Shown: piece by piece, positions 11,473-23,640 of the stretch
Position numbering within the stretch: the stretch's first letter is position 1
How the letters are laid out: each line of letters opens with the position of its first letter
Assembly (NCBI GenBank): GCA_031213475.1
Contig: JARUPZ010000029.1
Coordinates: 8,209,290 to 8,273,289 of the forward strand
Reading direction: 5' to 3'
From: Nereocystis luetkeana
Taxonomy: Eukaryota > Sar > Phaeophyceae > Laminariales > Laminariaceae
Length of the DNA: 64,000 bases
Notes under the pieces: generated by a model
The model's database searches: none
What the model was told of the DNA's origin: nothing
What the model saw: only the letters and a program-made list of their open reading frames with translations
Program-made: the position numbers and the translations under genes

Positions 11473-13147
11473 GGGCCCATCTCAACGGGGAACGCTATTT
11501 GGAAATAAAATTTTGATCTCAATTTCGTCTCCCCGATTTCAAAAAATAATTATTTAGGCAAAAATATACAGGACACATAATTATAACTACCACACCGCAC
11601 GGAGGCTAGCTTCTTGCTTTTCGTTTTGCTTGAGCCAAAAAAATCGAGCATCGACATTTATTTGGACCAATCAGAGATATAGCCCGAAACCCCTCTTCTT
11701 GCGATGACTGGCACAAGCAAGATATTTTTTATTCGATTTCGAAAAAAAAACGTGTTTGTGTTAATATTATATCGGGGAACGAACGGCGTATGAATTGTCA
11801 ATCAAAAAATAATTCGGAATAACCTAGAAGAACGCGTCGCGTCACACAACGCCCAGCCGACAAACAGCGACGCGCCTAGACGAGAGTGAAGATTTACGCT
11901 GCCGCGTGCGCGCCGCCGCCAGTCTCTTTTTCTTTTTGGTCGCGCAGGATAGGAAGCTACCACTCTCAGGGTGTCTTGTGGGTGGGCGGAGGAAGCCCTC
12001 GAGCGCCACGTGCGGAACAGCAGCGGTGATGCAGGTATCGAGGTCTCGAGTATATCCTCCGTTTTTATGCTCGTTTGCTCGGTTTTCGTGATTGTTGGCC
12101 GATCGAGCAGGCCGAAAAATTGGGATTGCGGCCGCCAAGATTACTTTTGAGGCGCCACCGCCGGGGTACGATGTGCTATGGTGTGTGGGCGTGGGCGCGG
12201 CTATTGCCCCGGTCACCTCTCGTTGAGGTTCGCGTTTTATCGCCTCGATCGTGGTCACCGAAGCGACCAAGAATAGCCCCAGACTCCACCGAGGGTGTTG
12301 ACCCACCATGAACATGCTACATCAAGACCGAGGAAAATCACACAAAAAAGTCCCAATTTTTTTTTCACTCGAATTAAACTTTTCTTATTTGCCTGCTTGG
12401 TCGTTCACTCTTCGGCCAATCAGATGCGAATTGAATTGGAAAAAGAAAACATTTTGGAATTTGGGAGTTCCTCGGTCTTGATGTAGCATGTTCATGGTGG
12501 GTCAACGCCCTCGGTGGAGTCTGCGGCGATTCTTGGTCGCTTCGGTGATCACGATCGAGGCGATAAAACGCGAACCTCAACGAGAGGTGACCGGATCAAT
12601 AGCCGCGCCCACGCCCACACACCATAGCACATCGTACCCCGGCGGTGGCGCCTCAAAAGTATTCATGGCGGCCGCAATCCCAATTTTTCGGCCTGTTCGA
12701 TCGGCCGACAATCACGAAAACCAAGCAAACGAGCATAAAAACGGAGGATACGCTCGAGACCTCGATACCTGCATCACCGCTGCTGTTCCGCACGTGGCGC
12801 TTGAGGGCGTCCTCCGCCCACCCACAAGACACCCTGAGAGTGAGAGCTTCCCATCCTGCGCGACCTAAAAAAAAAAGAGGCTGGCGGCGGCGCGCACGTG
12901 GCAGCGCAAAGCTTCGCTCTCGTCTACGCTCGTCGCTGTTTGTCGGCTGGGCGTTGTGTGTCGGCTGGGCGTTGTGTGGCGCGGCGCGTTCTTTCAGGTT
13001 ATTCCGGATTATTTTTAGGTTGACAATTCATACGCCGTTCGTTCCCCGATAGGATACAATCGCGTTTTTTTTTTCCAAATCAAATTGGAAATCATTGAAA
13101 TTGTATTTCTACTTCCGAAAAGCGCTCCCGGTTTAAGATGGGCCCTA
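11473..13147. mobile_element. foldback element 1 (arms 0.68-0.86 kb)
   Basis: Left arm 11473-12334, loop 12335-12468, right arm 12469-13147. Outer ends read AGGGCCCATCTCAAC and the inverse GATGGGCCCT. The arms agree closely from GGGGAACGAACGGCGTATGA inward. The left arm has about 200 extra bases near 11530-11750; the right arm has an 18-bp tandem duplication (12943-12978). Matching open frames on opposite strands (IAAPTPTHHSTSYPGGG) are mirror images of each other. Confidence 0.85.
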
Positions 13148-16100
13148 AGAAAAACGGCTCAGTGATTAACTCTACACTAAATCCTATATAATAGCCTACG
13201 CTCCAGGTTGTTTGAAGATGGCGCCCCAATAAGAATCTCATGCTTACGTAGATTGGGCGTTTCTTGATGGCGGGCCCATACTGCTGTACTTGCCTCACTC
13301 GGTCGTGCCCGAGCCGGGTCTCACGAGTGTGTATTTGTTTTCAGGATGTCATGCCTTTTATCGTCGCAGGCTCGCCATGCATATGTTTTTACAGTCCCGT
13401 GCGGGATAATTACCTCCTTGGACCTTGCGATCATCAAATCACCAAACCTACTGCAAGCGTTCCTCTGCCTTATCGGATATCGGGTATCTGTTCTTGGGCG
13501 CCGGATGCTTCCCGGAATTTGGGACACTTTCATTTTCCGATTTGATACCCGATACGACTTACGGTTTATCGGAAGTTCAGATATATGATTTCTAACTCTG
13601 ACTGGTGGTGGTGGTGGTGGTGGTGCTGCTGCTGCTGCTGCGGGAGACTGCTGCGTCCTTACGTCCTTGCTCCGAAACAGCAAGGCTCAGTTTTACGATA
13701 CATACGCCCGTATCGCTTTCCGAATGCGCTTGTTTTCCGCAGGTACTCCTCCTTCAGAAAAACGCGTAAAGGTACGCACAAAATTTCAAGAAACGTCTTT
13801 TTGGCCTATGGGCTAGCATGATTAATACAATCAGATACCACCGTGGCCGCGAGTATAAGGATCACTTCGTAATAATGTTAGTGTTCAAGACCTATGCCAA
13901 TGGAAACGCCAAGTCTACAAGTTTTTTTTTCAAAAATGTATTGCTTTCAAAGAACAGCCGAAACATTCCTCGTACCGCCGCTGTGGGAAAAAAAAAAGAA
14001 AACATGTTTGATTTTTTCTTTCTATTTTCCCCAACGGCTGCAGAAGGCGCAATTTGTGTGTTTTCTGGTTGCAAATTGTCAGCACGCTGGTAAAAACCAG
14101 CTCGTGCGACGATCGACGCTCGATCTCGACATAGACGCAGCCCACGGCCAACGAATATAGATGACGACCTCGAAGATATCAGGTGGATCCATGGTCTAGG
14201 GGGCGAGAGGTTGCCGGGCAGCCTACGGTATCCTCCCAAACCTGACAAAAAAAAGGTCGATTTTTTTTTTCCATTCGAGACGAACGGAGAAGTTTTGTTT
14301 TCTGTTTTGTGCAAACCAGCGGCCAAATGTCTTTTTTATCACACGCCTGGTCAGCTCCCGCCACATGACACCGGCCATGGTGTGAAGACGGTGACCCTAG
14401 GGTGGGTCGGGACGAGCGCACTCTGTTCGGAATTCATGACGCAGTCGTTGGTTTTGTCGATCGATGTCTGTCGAGGACTCGGAATCTCGTCGCTTCGAAC
14501 CGAAGATCGGCCTGAGTTTTTCGCGAGCCGATGTTGGCCCAACATCGGCCCCAGATTTGTTTTTTTTCGGGCTTTTCCAAAGGTTTGGAACTTTTTTTTC
14601 TTTCTAAACGTGCCCATAGGAAGCGTGTTCTGAAATGTTTAGGAGGGTATTGAAATTTACTCCCCTTTTTATCGATTATTCGCTTTCCCATTGGCATAGA
14701 TTTCGTGCATATCCGCCCAGAGCGGTACTCTTGCAGTCTCATTTTCCAGACCGTGTGCGAAAATATTGTATTAAAACATAGGTTGCACTGCTGATGCCCT
14801 CCGGCTTTTTCAGTATCGAGGCTTACAGCGATACATTTAAGACTTCAGTAGCATTGCAGTTTGAACGTTACAGGGTGCGTATATGGCCAAGTATGCGGTA
14901 CTGCGCATGCAACATAAAGTAGGCAAGACACTGCTGTACTGCGACACCATGAAACATGCAACATCATTGTACGACTGCTACTCTGTGAGTGCAATGTCCA
15001 CTTTGCAATACGAAGCATTGCAACATTCAGCATGTAACTTTGAACGTACAACCCCCCACCCTCTCCCCCGGCCAGACGGAATTGCCTCTGTTCGTTAAGG
15101 TGGAAAATGTGCCCGAACAAGAGCTCGTATCTTCCGAATATTTTTCGAGATCTACCGTATGGTTCGAGTCCCAGGTATGTGCTTGTGCTGCTGTACCCTG
15201 CGCGTAGCTCCCTAGGCCGCACGAGCTCCGGGATCGTAGCTCTTGTGATGGTGGTGGCTGCATTGATTGGTGGTGCCTGGGAGCCCATGGTTCTTGTGGT
15301 GCCTTTAATGGGCGCGGTGCAGGTAATCGTACGACTTGGGTGGATTGATCTCCGTTGTCGAGGTAGTTGGTGGTAGAAGCAGCAGGAGTAGGAGGAGGAG
15401 GAGGAGGACCAACAACCTTTACGATACGTATATATCATCTGTAGCGCTACTTATGATATAGCAGTCCGACGGCGAACGGAACAGTCTTTTTTCGACACCT
15501 CACATAACAAAACCGGAGCGCTGTGATCACAGGATGGTTTAAAAGAAAAGAAAATATCTGTTTTTGCAACTTCGGATCACTTGGTTTAAGAGACGGGACA
15601 GCGGGGGGGGTGTACTCGATAGGAGAGATGTACTCGATCTCATGCATGGCCGTAGTCGTATGGCCATAGACCCTCGCATCCCTACAGTGCCGCGACGGAG
15701 CACGTCTGGTTTTCACCGACCAGACAGATATGGATTGCTTGCACCAAGCGCGAAGCGCCGTGAGGTGTTGAGCGAGTCGCATGAAGGGCGAGCTGCATTC
15801 TACTAAAAACCGCTTGTGAGGCGGATTTCTTGCGTATGGTTGATAGCGTCAGTGACATCATTTATTTTCTGGTGTGGCCACTTCCAGAGACAGCAATGAG
15901 TTTAGTTTGCAACTGCCTCGAGGGTGCCTTACCGTGTACACCCTACGTGATGCGATCATCCCCCTTGTGCGGAGTTAAGGTTCTGCCCGCACAAAAGCTA
16001 CTTGACTCGACCGCCAGCGGCTGTGACCGCCAAAAAAGAAAAAACGGTACCCTGGCTGTCTACAGTAGCTCGCGCTGGGAGAGGCGTGTTTTACAGCGTC

Positions 16101-16383
16101 GTCGTCAACCGACACCAGCCCGACCTATACATGCCAGGTATATTATATATGGACAAGGGGGGTATCTAAACCCAAGTGATCCAAAATTGGAAAACTGAGT
16201 AGTTTTTTTCTCTTAAATCGTCCTGGAATCACAGCGCTCGGGGTCCGTTTTCGATTCTGAGTTTTTTTGTGTAAATCGTCGACAAAACACTTTTCTGGAA
16301 GTCGTGTCGTACTTTGTGGCACTCTGCCTCTTCCCGGCGGCTGCCTGCCACCATACCACCTCACCGGCGTGATGGCATCATAC
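13148..16383. other. no supported gene upstream of the hydrolase
   Basis: Contains a GGT/GCT microsatellite, a short GCCGATGTTGG...CCAACATCGGC hairpin at ~14530, a hydrophobic open frame ending at a GTAATC donor (15248-15322), and the GCATGGCCGTA element. The hydrophobic frame is in a phase that could splice to the hydrolase exon at 16444, but no independent support was found. Confidence 0.4.
15630..15720 (+). repeat. dispersed GCATGGCCGTA motif element
   Basis: CATGGCCGTAGTCGTATGGC then CATAGACCCTCGCATCCCT and a GACGGAGCACGTC end. Related copies: 35190-35226 and 35385-35450 (+), 40905-40980 (+), 41985-42045 (-), and a fragment at ~34565. In each a frame like MHGR-MT-DPRIP is kept, but it is too short to call a gene. 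Confidence 0.6.
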
Positions 16384-17276
16384 ATGCAGCAGATAACACT
16401 ATGTTGCATCGGCCTTCTTCGTGCGTGTTTCGATGTGCCTCAGGGTGTGAGATGTCACGCGTGGCTCTATGTTCCCGCCCTCGAAAGCGACGACATCAAC
16501 CCTCCACCTGTGGTCATCGTGGCACACGGCATCGGCGCCCAAAAGGTCAAGACTAGATTTGCGGTATTTGCGCTAGGCAAAGGTGGATGTCTTGATAGCA
16601 CGTTTATTCAGCTGGTGCTGCGTTTACTGCTTGTACTACTTGAGGTCGTATGCACAGCCGCAGTGTGCTCGATTGAAGTGTCACATCATACGCGCGTCGC
16701 TTGCGAACGTGAGTTTTGATGAGATGTTTGATCTCAGAGGTGATGCTTTATGTCAGCAGTCCGATCGAAAATTTAAGGTAAACTGCGATGGCAGAGATAT
16801 GCACAAAAGCACCCTATATACCCGATCAGAGAAGGGGCAGTTTTCTTGTATCCTTGGTGTTATGGTTCACATGATATACTACAGCAGTAGCAGTACTACA
16901 ACTCGTACTACTGATACGTATTTTTCCGAAGAGTGTGCTCGGTAGGGTACGTACCAAGGTATACCGGGGGTGTTTTACCCTGCCGAGATTTTCGGTGAGG
17001 TTCGGTACGGCGTAAACACCCGACGTACTGAACACTCCTGTAGGGTTCGCGACGAACTTGATACCCTGTACCCGACACTTCGGTACGTTAGTTCGGGGAG
17101 GCCTCAATACCGATACTCGGCACTTCGGTACGTTAATTCGGTGCGCCCACCAAAAATACCCTAGGTGCCGGTATACCCCACCGAAGACACCCTTGTAATG
17201 TTACCACTATTAATAATAGTGCTACCACTACTGCAACCGCTATTACTATTAATTTTTTTAACTGCTACTACTGGTG

Positions 17277-17363
<87 letters not shown>

Positions 17364-20300
17364 ATTCTACCCCTATAACTACTACTTCTAGGACCACTAC
17401 TGCTATTAATAACACAGTAGTTTTCCAACCACGTAGGCCGTCTGTTTTCTGTTCCTTGTGCTTTTGATATCCCCGGTCTATTCAGGACATGGGTTTGCAA
17501 AAATATTCTGAAGCGTTTGCTGAGCGGGGAATCGCGAGCTTTGTGTTCGACTACCGGACGTTCGGGGGGTCCGACGGAATGCCACGAAACCTCGTTGATC
17601 CCTGGCGGTGAGACTATTACAGGGGGCCATAGTTAATAGGACCTATGATGTACATAAAAAACTATATATTTACCTACTTTTACTAACAATATTTGGCCCT
17701 ATTTACTAGGGTCCCCCGTAGTAGAGTGTTGATGAAGCGTGAGCTTTTCCGGCGCGGATACCTTGTTTGTCGACGGGCGTGTCCACTTTTGCGGTCTACC
17801 AGGTAAATACTGTACAGTGTTGATAGCCTTAGTGGTTTTGCTTGGTGATCATAAGGGTCGGTTATGTCGCAGGTTGCGGGCTGACGATGGATGATAGGTG
17901 TTGACAATTTTGTTGACGTGTAGGGATAGTGCGAGTGTATCTATGTGCAGCACACAGCAGTACTCTACTGCGGTCCTTTCCTGGTGTTGTGTTGGCACCC
18001 ACAGTAGATTGGTGTGGCAGATGCGGTGCGTGTACAACAGTAGTAAGGTGGTTTAAAGAGCAGTATGCGAGGCTATAAGGGCGGGAAAATGAGGCAAGGC
18101 AAGGGGAGGCAAGGCAAGCAGCCCGCCCCTCTCATGTACCCTCACCACCGCACGCGCCACGTATGGTATCGTAGCGACGGCGTGCCTAGTCGTTGCCGTG
18201 TGAGCGACTTCCTGCTGAGGCATGAGACATATCCTCTCTCCAGGCTTAAGCTAGCGGGGTGGGGTTAGTCCTATGATAGCATAGACAGCAACAGCAGTAC
18301 TGCCATCGCCACTCCCCCTATGGCATCCCCTAGCCCCCTCTATCTTCCTTCCCTAACTCCCTCTCTCACTTGCCGCACAGCACTGCCTGGGCCACTCGCC
18401 CTATGACCTTCCCGAGCTCCCTCCCTTTGCCGTCCCTAACTCCCTCTCTCCCTTCCCGCACGCACAGGCATGTGGAAGACTACCGCGCCGCGCTGAACTA
18501 CGTCCGTGGCTCCGACCTGTCCGATTTAATCGACCCCTCTCGAGTAGCTTTGTGGGGTACATCCTTCGCCGGGGGACATGTGGTCAACGTGGCTGCCACA
18601 GACGTTGTCCCGGACCACGTCGGGAGTGTCCGGGCTGTCATCTCGCAGGTGGGGTGACGCGATGCCGTGGCACGAAGCGGTGACGCGATGGAGATGTCGG
18701 GATCGGGGGGCGGAAACCACAGTACAGGGGGTGCGAGTCGTTGTGGTGCGGCACCCACTCTGTTGCTACGTCTGGGCTGCGGGCCGTCAAGCACAGGGAG
18801 AAGGGGAATATGTTGTTGTGTTGCGGCGTTTGCCCCCTGTGGCTTGTTGGGCTTTGGGGTCATGTAAGCACAGGATGCTTGGGATGAATATTGTGGTGCT
18901 GTAGCTGTTGCGTTGCGTTTGCCCCCTCGCAGGCTTGGCGGTTCTTGCTGGCTTGACACGCTGAGTGTCTACTCAATCTTCTTCGTGCAGGTACTAGTGG
19001 GATTCGTGCGCATCCCCGTCTTGCCGCATGAGCTGCGCTGGCCGCGCGGGGCACGAGGTAGTGGGTCTCGGCCGTCGCTTGAGGTGTACTTGGTATGTAG
19101 TTAGGAACGAACGGTGTTACTATGATGTGTGTCCACCCAGCTTCACCAGCCCGACACGGTCACTGTCATCGTCTCGCGGGCATGGTCATGGTCGCGGTCA
19201 TGGGCATGGAAATGATGCGTCACGACTTTGTCTGCGACTGCCGCCTGCCCCAACTCGGTGGGTGCGGGGAAAAACAGAGTGTCATCGAGGCTATTGATAG
19301 TGATGCGACAAAATGTTGGTATGTAAGAATGGCACTTCGCGATGACAACAGGAAGAGGGTTATGATGCTGCAGGGATTACGTGACGGGTCCAGGATATCG
19401 ACGCTATCGCGAGAACCTCGATTTTTAGCCCGTCAAAATCCTGCAGCCTGACTGCAGTGAATATTGACGGACAAACTAATTGGAAGGAATATGGGATGCC
19501 TTTTGCGGTCGTGAAATATGCACTTGACGGTGGTGGCCTCTTTACTGGATAAACACGCGTCTCAGCTGAAGCGGGTGGGCCACCCTCTGGGCCTCTGACC
19601 CAGCATCCAGACTCGACAATCTTGCGTTTGTTTTTTCTCCCTTAAACACCCCCCGCATGTGTCAGACTCCTCACTTGGATGGGCGGGCGGCCAGTAAGAG
19701 GAGTCTCATCGAGCGGGGTAGGATGGGTTCCTTGAAGATGGCGGCGGCGACTATCGGAGACGCTCTCCGGGGTCTCCTGGGCATGCAGGCGGTAAGAGCC
19801 AGGGGCGCACGTTTGTCTGGGACCGTTGTACTATTGTGCTTGCTTGCTTGTTCCGTTTCCCTTGCTTGTGAGGTTGTGAGCTTGCGAACTCGTGAGCTTG
19901 CTTTCCTTCTTGACTTTTTTTGCGATTTTTCTTGCGTTCGTGCTTGCATTGCTTGCTTTCCTGCTTCAGTTTATTTTCTTCCCTGCGTACTCATTTGGAT
20001 ACTTCGTGCGTTGTGTTGTTGCTTGCTTGCGTACTTGTTTGAACATTTCGTGCTTCATGTTATTGCTTGCTTGCTTGCGCTCTTCATTATGTGCTTCCTT
20101 CTTTCCCTCTCTATTTGCTTCCTTCCCTTCTTGCTTGGGCAGCGGTATGTTTCGATCGCTGCCTGCAAGGGAGACGACAAGGTGGCGCTTATGACTCTAG
20201 CCGGAAGCGACTGCGCCAGCTACTTCCAGAAGGTCAGACTACCGAGCAAACTTAGGCCTTCACCTTCCCCCTCCTATTAATAGTATACCATTTTCAGTGT

Positions 20301-23243
20301 CAATGTTGACGTATCGACTACTGTACTGCTCTAGTGGCGTGCGGTGGCGGTGGTGGGTGTGATTGACATGGTGTCGGGGGGGGGGGGGGGGGGGGGGGGG
20401 GGTCTTATGAATAGCATTGCAAGGGTGTGTGGTACAGTATACTCAGTATATACTCCGGGGCACCCGAGCACGACACCTGGTTGTTATGGTCATACTCAGG
20501 TAGGTATCTGGGTATCCGTAGAGTAAATACTCGGGTAGGTACCCGGTTACTCCCACAGTGCATGGTCGGGCAGGTATCCGTATTTGAGAGAAAGGGATTT
20601 CATGCCCGCAGTTTTCTGACTTCATGCCCGCTGAAAAGCCCTATCAGTCAGAATGTACACATCGGATGGATGACCCAGATTATTCCCACAGGTCAGGATC
20701 TAGGGCAGATGATCTGTAGTATCTGTATGGCATGTATGATCTGTATGGTCTGTATGATCTAGCTCAGGTTGCCGGGTGGGAGCCGTATCACCCGCAAGAT
20801 CTACAGTAACATGTGCTTTCTGGATTGGATCTGTACCATGCAGATCCTGCGCGACGTCTCACGGCGGTAGCTCTGATCTATCACTCCGGCGTTTGGAATG
20901 TTTCCGCCAAAATGTGCTATTTTATGCCAGATATATCATTCTTGTAGCATCCTTGAAATGACATTGTAATGGCAGCCTTGGCTGACCACGGCTTGCACAT
21001 CGCGCCCGTCATGGCTGCGCCCTCGCCATCCACGTTTTACACTGATATTTACCAGATATTCAGCACTGCTGCTATGGTTGACGCGAAGTGGTTTTGTAAT
21101 ATGGTTGGATAGCCCTATTGTAGGTACTACATTGGTTGATTACGTCGGAGTTAGGGTGCGGGCTAGTTGTGTTCATATCGAAGCCAATGTCTGTCGACCG
21201 TTGCCTCAAGGGATAAGCTACCCTCGCTTGAAATGTCTTTGGTTTATGAGACTGTCTTTTCAGATACCCTGGTATCTGCTGACGAGTCACCGGCCGTGTG
21301 CCATGTATCTCTCTCTTCTCCGCAGCATCCTACGGAGTACCTGGGTGGATGGAGGAACCAAGTGTGCGCCCGCGTGGGCGCAATGGTGGGGCTTTACAGC
21401 CCGCTCAAAGCTTTACCCCAGGTGCGCTGCTACCCCCCTCAAGTACCCTGCTCGTGGGTTCGAAACGTGTTGGCACTGTTGACAGATCAGTTCCCACTTT
21501 TTCTCATCAGACAGATCATATTCCATTCCGCACCACAGGCGTCACACAATTTTTCATTTTGTGTATTTCTCCTTTGTTCAGGTGAAGGCGCCCATCCTCT
21601 TCGTCGCCGCTGAGAAGGACGCGCTGTGCCCCGCAGACAGCGTCCGAGCGGCGGTGGCCGTAGCTCCCAATGCCAAACTTTCCATCCACGATGTGACCCA
21701 CTTCGAGATATACCTGGGGGACACTCTGCAGGTGATGAGTGCGTATGGTGCGTGCGTATGATGCGTACGTACGTACGCTGATTCCGCTCCTCTTCTGTTG
21801 TCTGAGGTGTACCATTTGCCTCAGTTATTATGCCCCCCCCTTCCCTGAAGGTGCTGTTGCTCCTCCACTCCAGAGTTGTTGGAGCCTGTCCTGTCACCAT
21901 GGACTCGATTTTGCCCCCAAGAGTTTATGTTAAAACAGCAGCGAAAAGATTGTGGGGCGGGAGGTGCCTCGCGGGTATTTGTCGAAGCGATAAACAGCGT
22001 GACTAATGAGTTGTTGTGAGCCCCTTGACAGTTTCACGCGGCGCAACTAACTGCAGTAACTCCTGTCAACGTTTTTTTTTCACGTATGTGAACACATGTT
22101 TTTAGGAGTGTTACTTGGAATTCAGTCATGTGGACTATTTTGTGCGCTGCACTGCTATACTGGTTATAACCCGAACCGCTTATATAGGCACATGTAAGCT
22201 TACGTACCAGGCGGGCGGTACGACTTGGTGGCTAGCTTTCAAGCACGATTAGCTTTTAGGTACGACTAAGCTGGTTTTTGGCACCAGAAGCTGACAGGAG
22301 GCTCGTTCATGTCTATGCCAACGATCTCTGGTGCGCCTGGTGTTGATCTACGCGCGCACCGCAGATGTAAGAGAAGTAGTACGGTGCGACTGGCTCGTGT
22401 GGCGGCCGTAAATTATGGGATTTGTTTCTTGGCTTCCATGCCCCCTCTACCGTCTGCATCGTTTATCAGTATCCCCTTTACATATACCCGTTGCCAATAA
22501 CAAAAAGCACCGATTCCAACTACAGTAAGGTTCCCCCACAACATTAGGTGCGGCTGGAAAGGGGGTTCACATTCCGTGATACATACATATGCTCGAAACC
22601 ATCGGCCGTTTCTGTGTCATTTCCTATCAAAAACCATACCGGTATGTCGGAAAATATCGACTCGACTGTGCCCGCATAGCTTACCCAGGACGTAGTAGGC
22701 CGTGCTCCCGTTTCCTGGTAGCCATGATGATGTCGAGTGCCCAGGATTCCAATTTGACCCTCTGCCCAATCTGCTACCTTTCCGTTGTCAACGCGAGGTG
22801 CCGCTTTGCTTCAGGTCCTCGCCGTGCCACCTGAAGCAGCTATCCGTCACCCCCCCCCCTCCCCGAAAGCTTAACGTGGTGCCTCTCATATTAGACTGAA
22901 AATTGCGCCGCCTGACACCTCCCTCAATGGAAAGCACTCCCGATCCCGAACATGCCACTGCCCCCTCCCACCCCCCCCCCCCCCCCCACCCCGAAAATAA
23001 GAAAGCGTGCCACTAACCTCCCCCCCCCCCCCCTTTCCTCCAAACATGGCCCTGCTCCCACCTCTCCCCAACCATGCCATTGAACCCCCACGCCCAAGCA
23101 TGTGGTCAATGGTCAAGTGACCAAGGCGAACAACAATGAGTACCCCCCCCCCCTCCCCCCATTCCCTTCGTCCCAAACTTGCCCATCCCCAGACCATCTT
23201 GAAGGACATGTGCGATTTCCTGGGGGAACACCTGAAGCCGTGA
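16384..23243 (+). CDS. alpha/beta hydrolase family protein, 8 exons
   Basis: Exons read from splice signals: 16384-16545, 17486-17607, 18468-18648, 19666-19791, 20143-20232, 21326-21421, 21582-21731 and 23193-23243 (TGA). All introns are GT-AG and every phase agrees, giving about 325 residues. Counting from GVRCHAWLYVP as residue 1, the core shows an oxyanion-type HGIG at 28-31, the nucleophile in WGTSFAGGH (Ser107), the acid in AAEKDALCP (Asp252) and the base in VTHFEIY (His279). These are the usual triad positions of a soluble single-domain alpha/beta hydrolase. The residue two after Ser is Ala, not the Gly of a strict GxSxG. The substrate cannot be read from sequence; esterase or thioesterase-like activity is inference. 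The start is uncertain: ATGs at 16372 and 16384 are in frame, but an acceptor at 16443 would join GVRC to an upstream exon. No transmembrane segment was seen in the core. The gene converges with the reductase ending near 28.0 kb. Its introns hold a TA-MITE (17.6 kb), a CTA microsatellite and a long G tract. Confidence 0.9.
17268..17375 (+). repeat. (CTA)n microsatellite in a hydrolase intron
   Basis: More than 25 CTA units with a few CCA interruptions. It produces poly-Thr and poly-Val frames that are not genes. Confidence 0.95.
17617..17721. mobile_element. TA-flanked palindromic MITE, copy 2, in a hydrolase intron
   Basis: Begins TTACAGGGGGCCATAGTTAA and ends GTCCCCCGTAG, with TA on both sides. 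It starts ten bases after the end of hydrolase exon 2. Confidence 0.85.
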
Positions 23244-23394
23244 GGCTGCGCTAGCCCTAACCGCGCGTCTTCTGCAACCGTCGGGAACCTCCCAGAGCCA
23301 AGCGCAGCGAGTTACGAACCACGCCATGAGGCTGATTCCGGTAAACGAGTATCGGGGTTCAAATCGCTACAGGGGAGAGATGTCTTCGGGTGCG

Positions 23395-23640
23395 CAAGTG
23401 TCGAGCGGTCGCGATGGTGGTCGCTGTCGAGCTATCATTTTTTATCAGCTGGCGGCAAGTGAGCGCTGTCGACGTTTTGCGTTTGATCGGCTGGCGACAA
23501 GTAACCGCTTCTCACTGCTTCTTGCCTGACGGCTGACGGCAACTGGTCGCTGTCGAGCCGCCACTTCTAATTAGTTGACGGGAACTGACCGCTGTCGAGC
23601 TCTAGCTTCTGGTTGGTTGACGGTGAATGGTCCCTCTGCA
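23395..23640 (+). repeat. minisatellite 3' of the hydrolase gene
   Basis: About four diverged units of 50-60 bp containing GTCGCTGTCGAGC and GGCTGACGGCAACTGG-type cores. It begins about 150 bp after the hydrolase stop codon and could be in its 3' UTR. Confidence 0.6.

Noticed and set aside
15248..15322. Membrane-anchor first exon for the hydrolase
   Set aside because: The phase would allow a join to 16444, but the sequence just before it (FDVPQG) fits the family better as continuous coding. Left as a remark only.
14845..15438. 197-codon open frame on the minus strand
   Set aside because: Low-complexity Ser-rich start from an AGG microsatellite, no domain, and a plus-strand hydrophobic frame through the same bases. 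Nothing distinguishes it from chance.
17165..17467. Poly-Thr and poly-Val frames
   Set aside because: Artefacts of the CTA microsatellite in a hydrolase intron.
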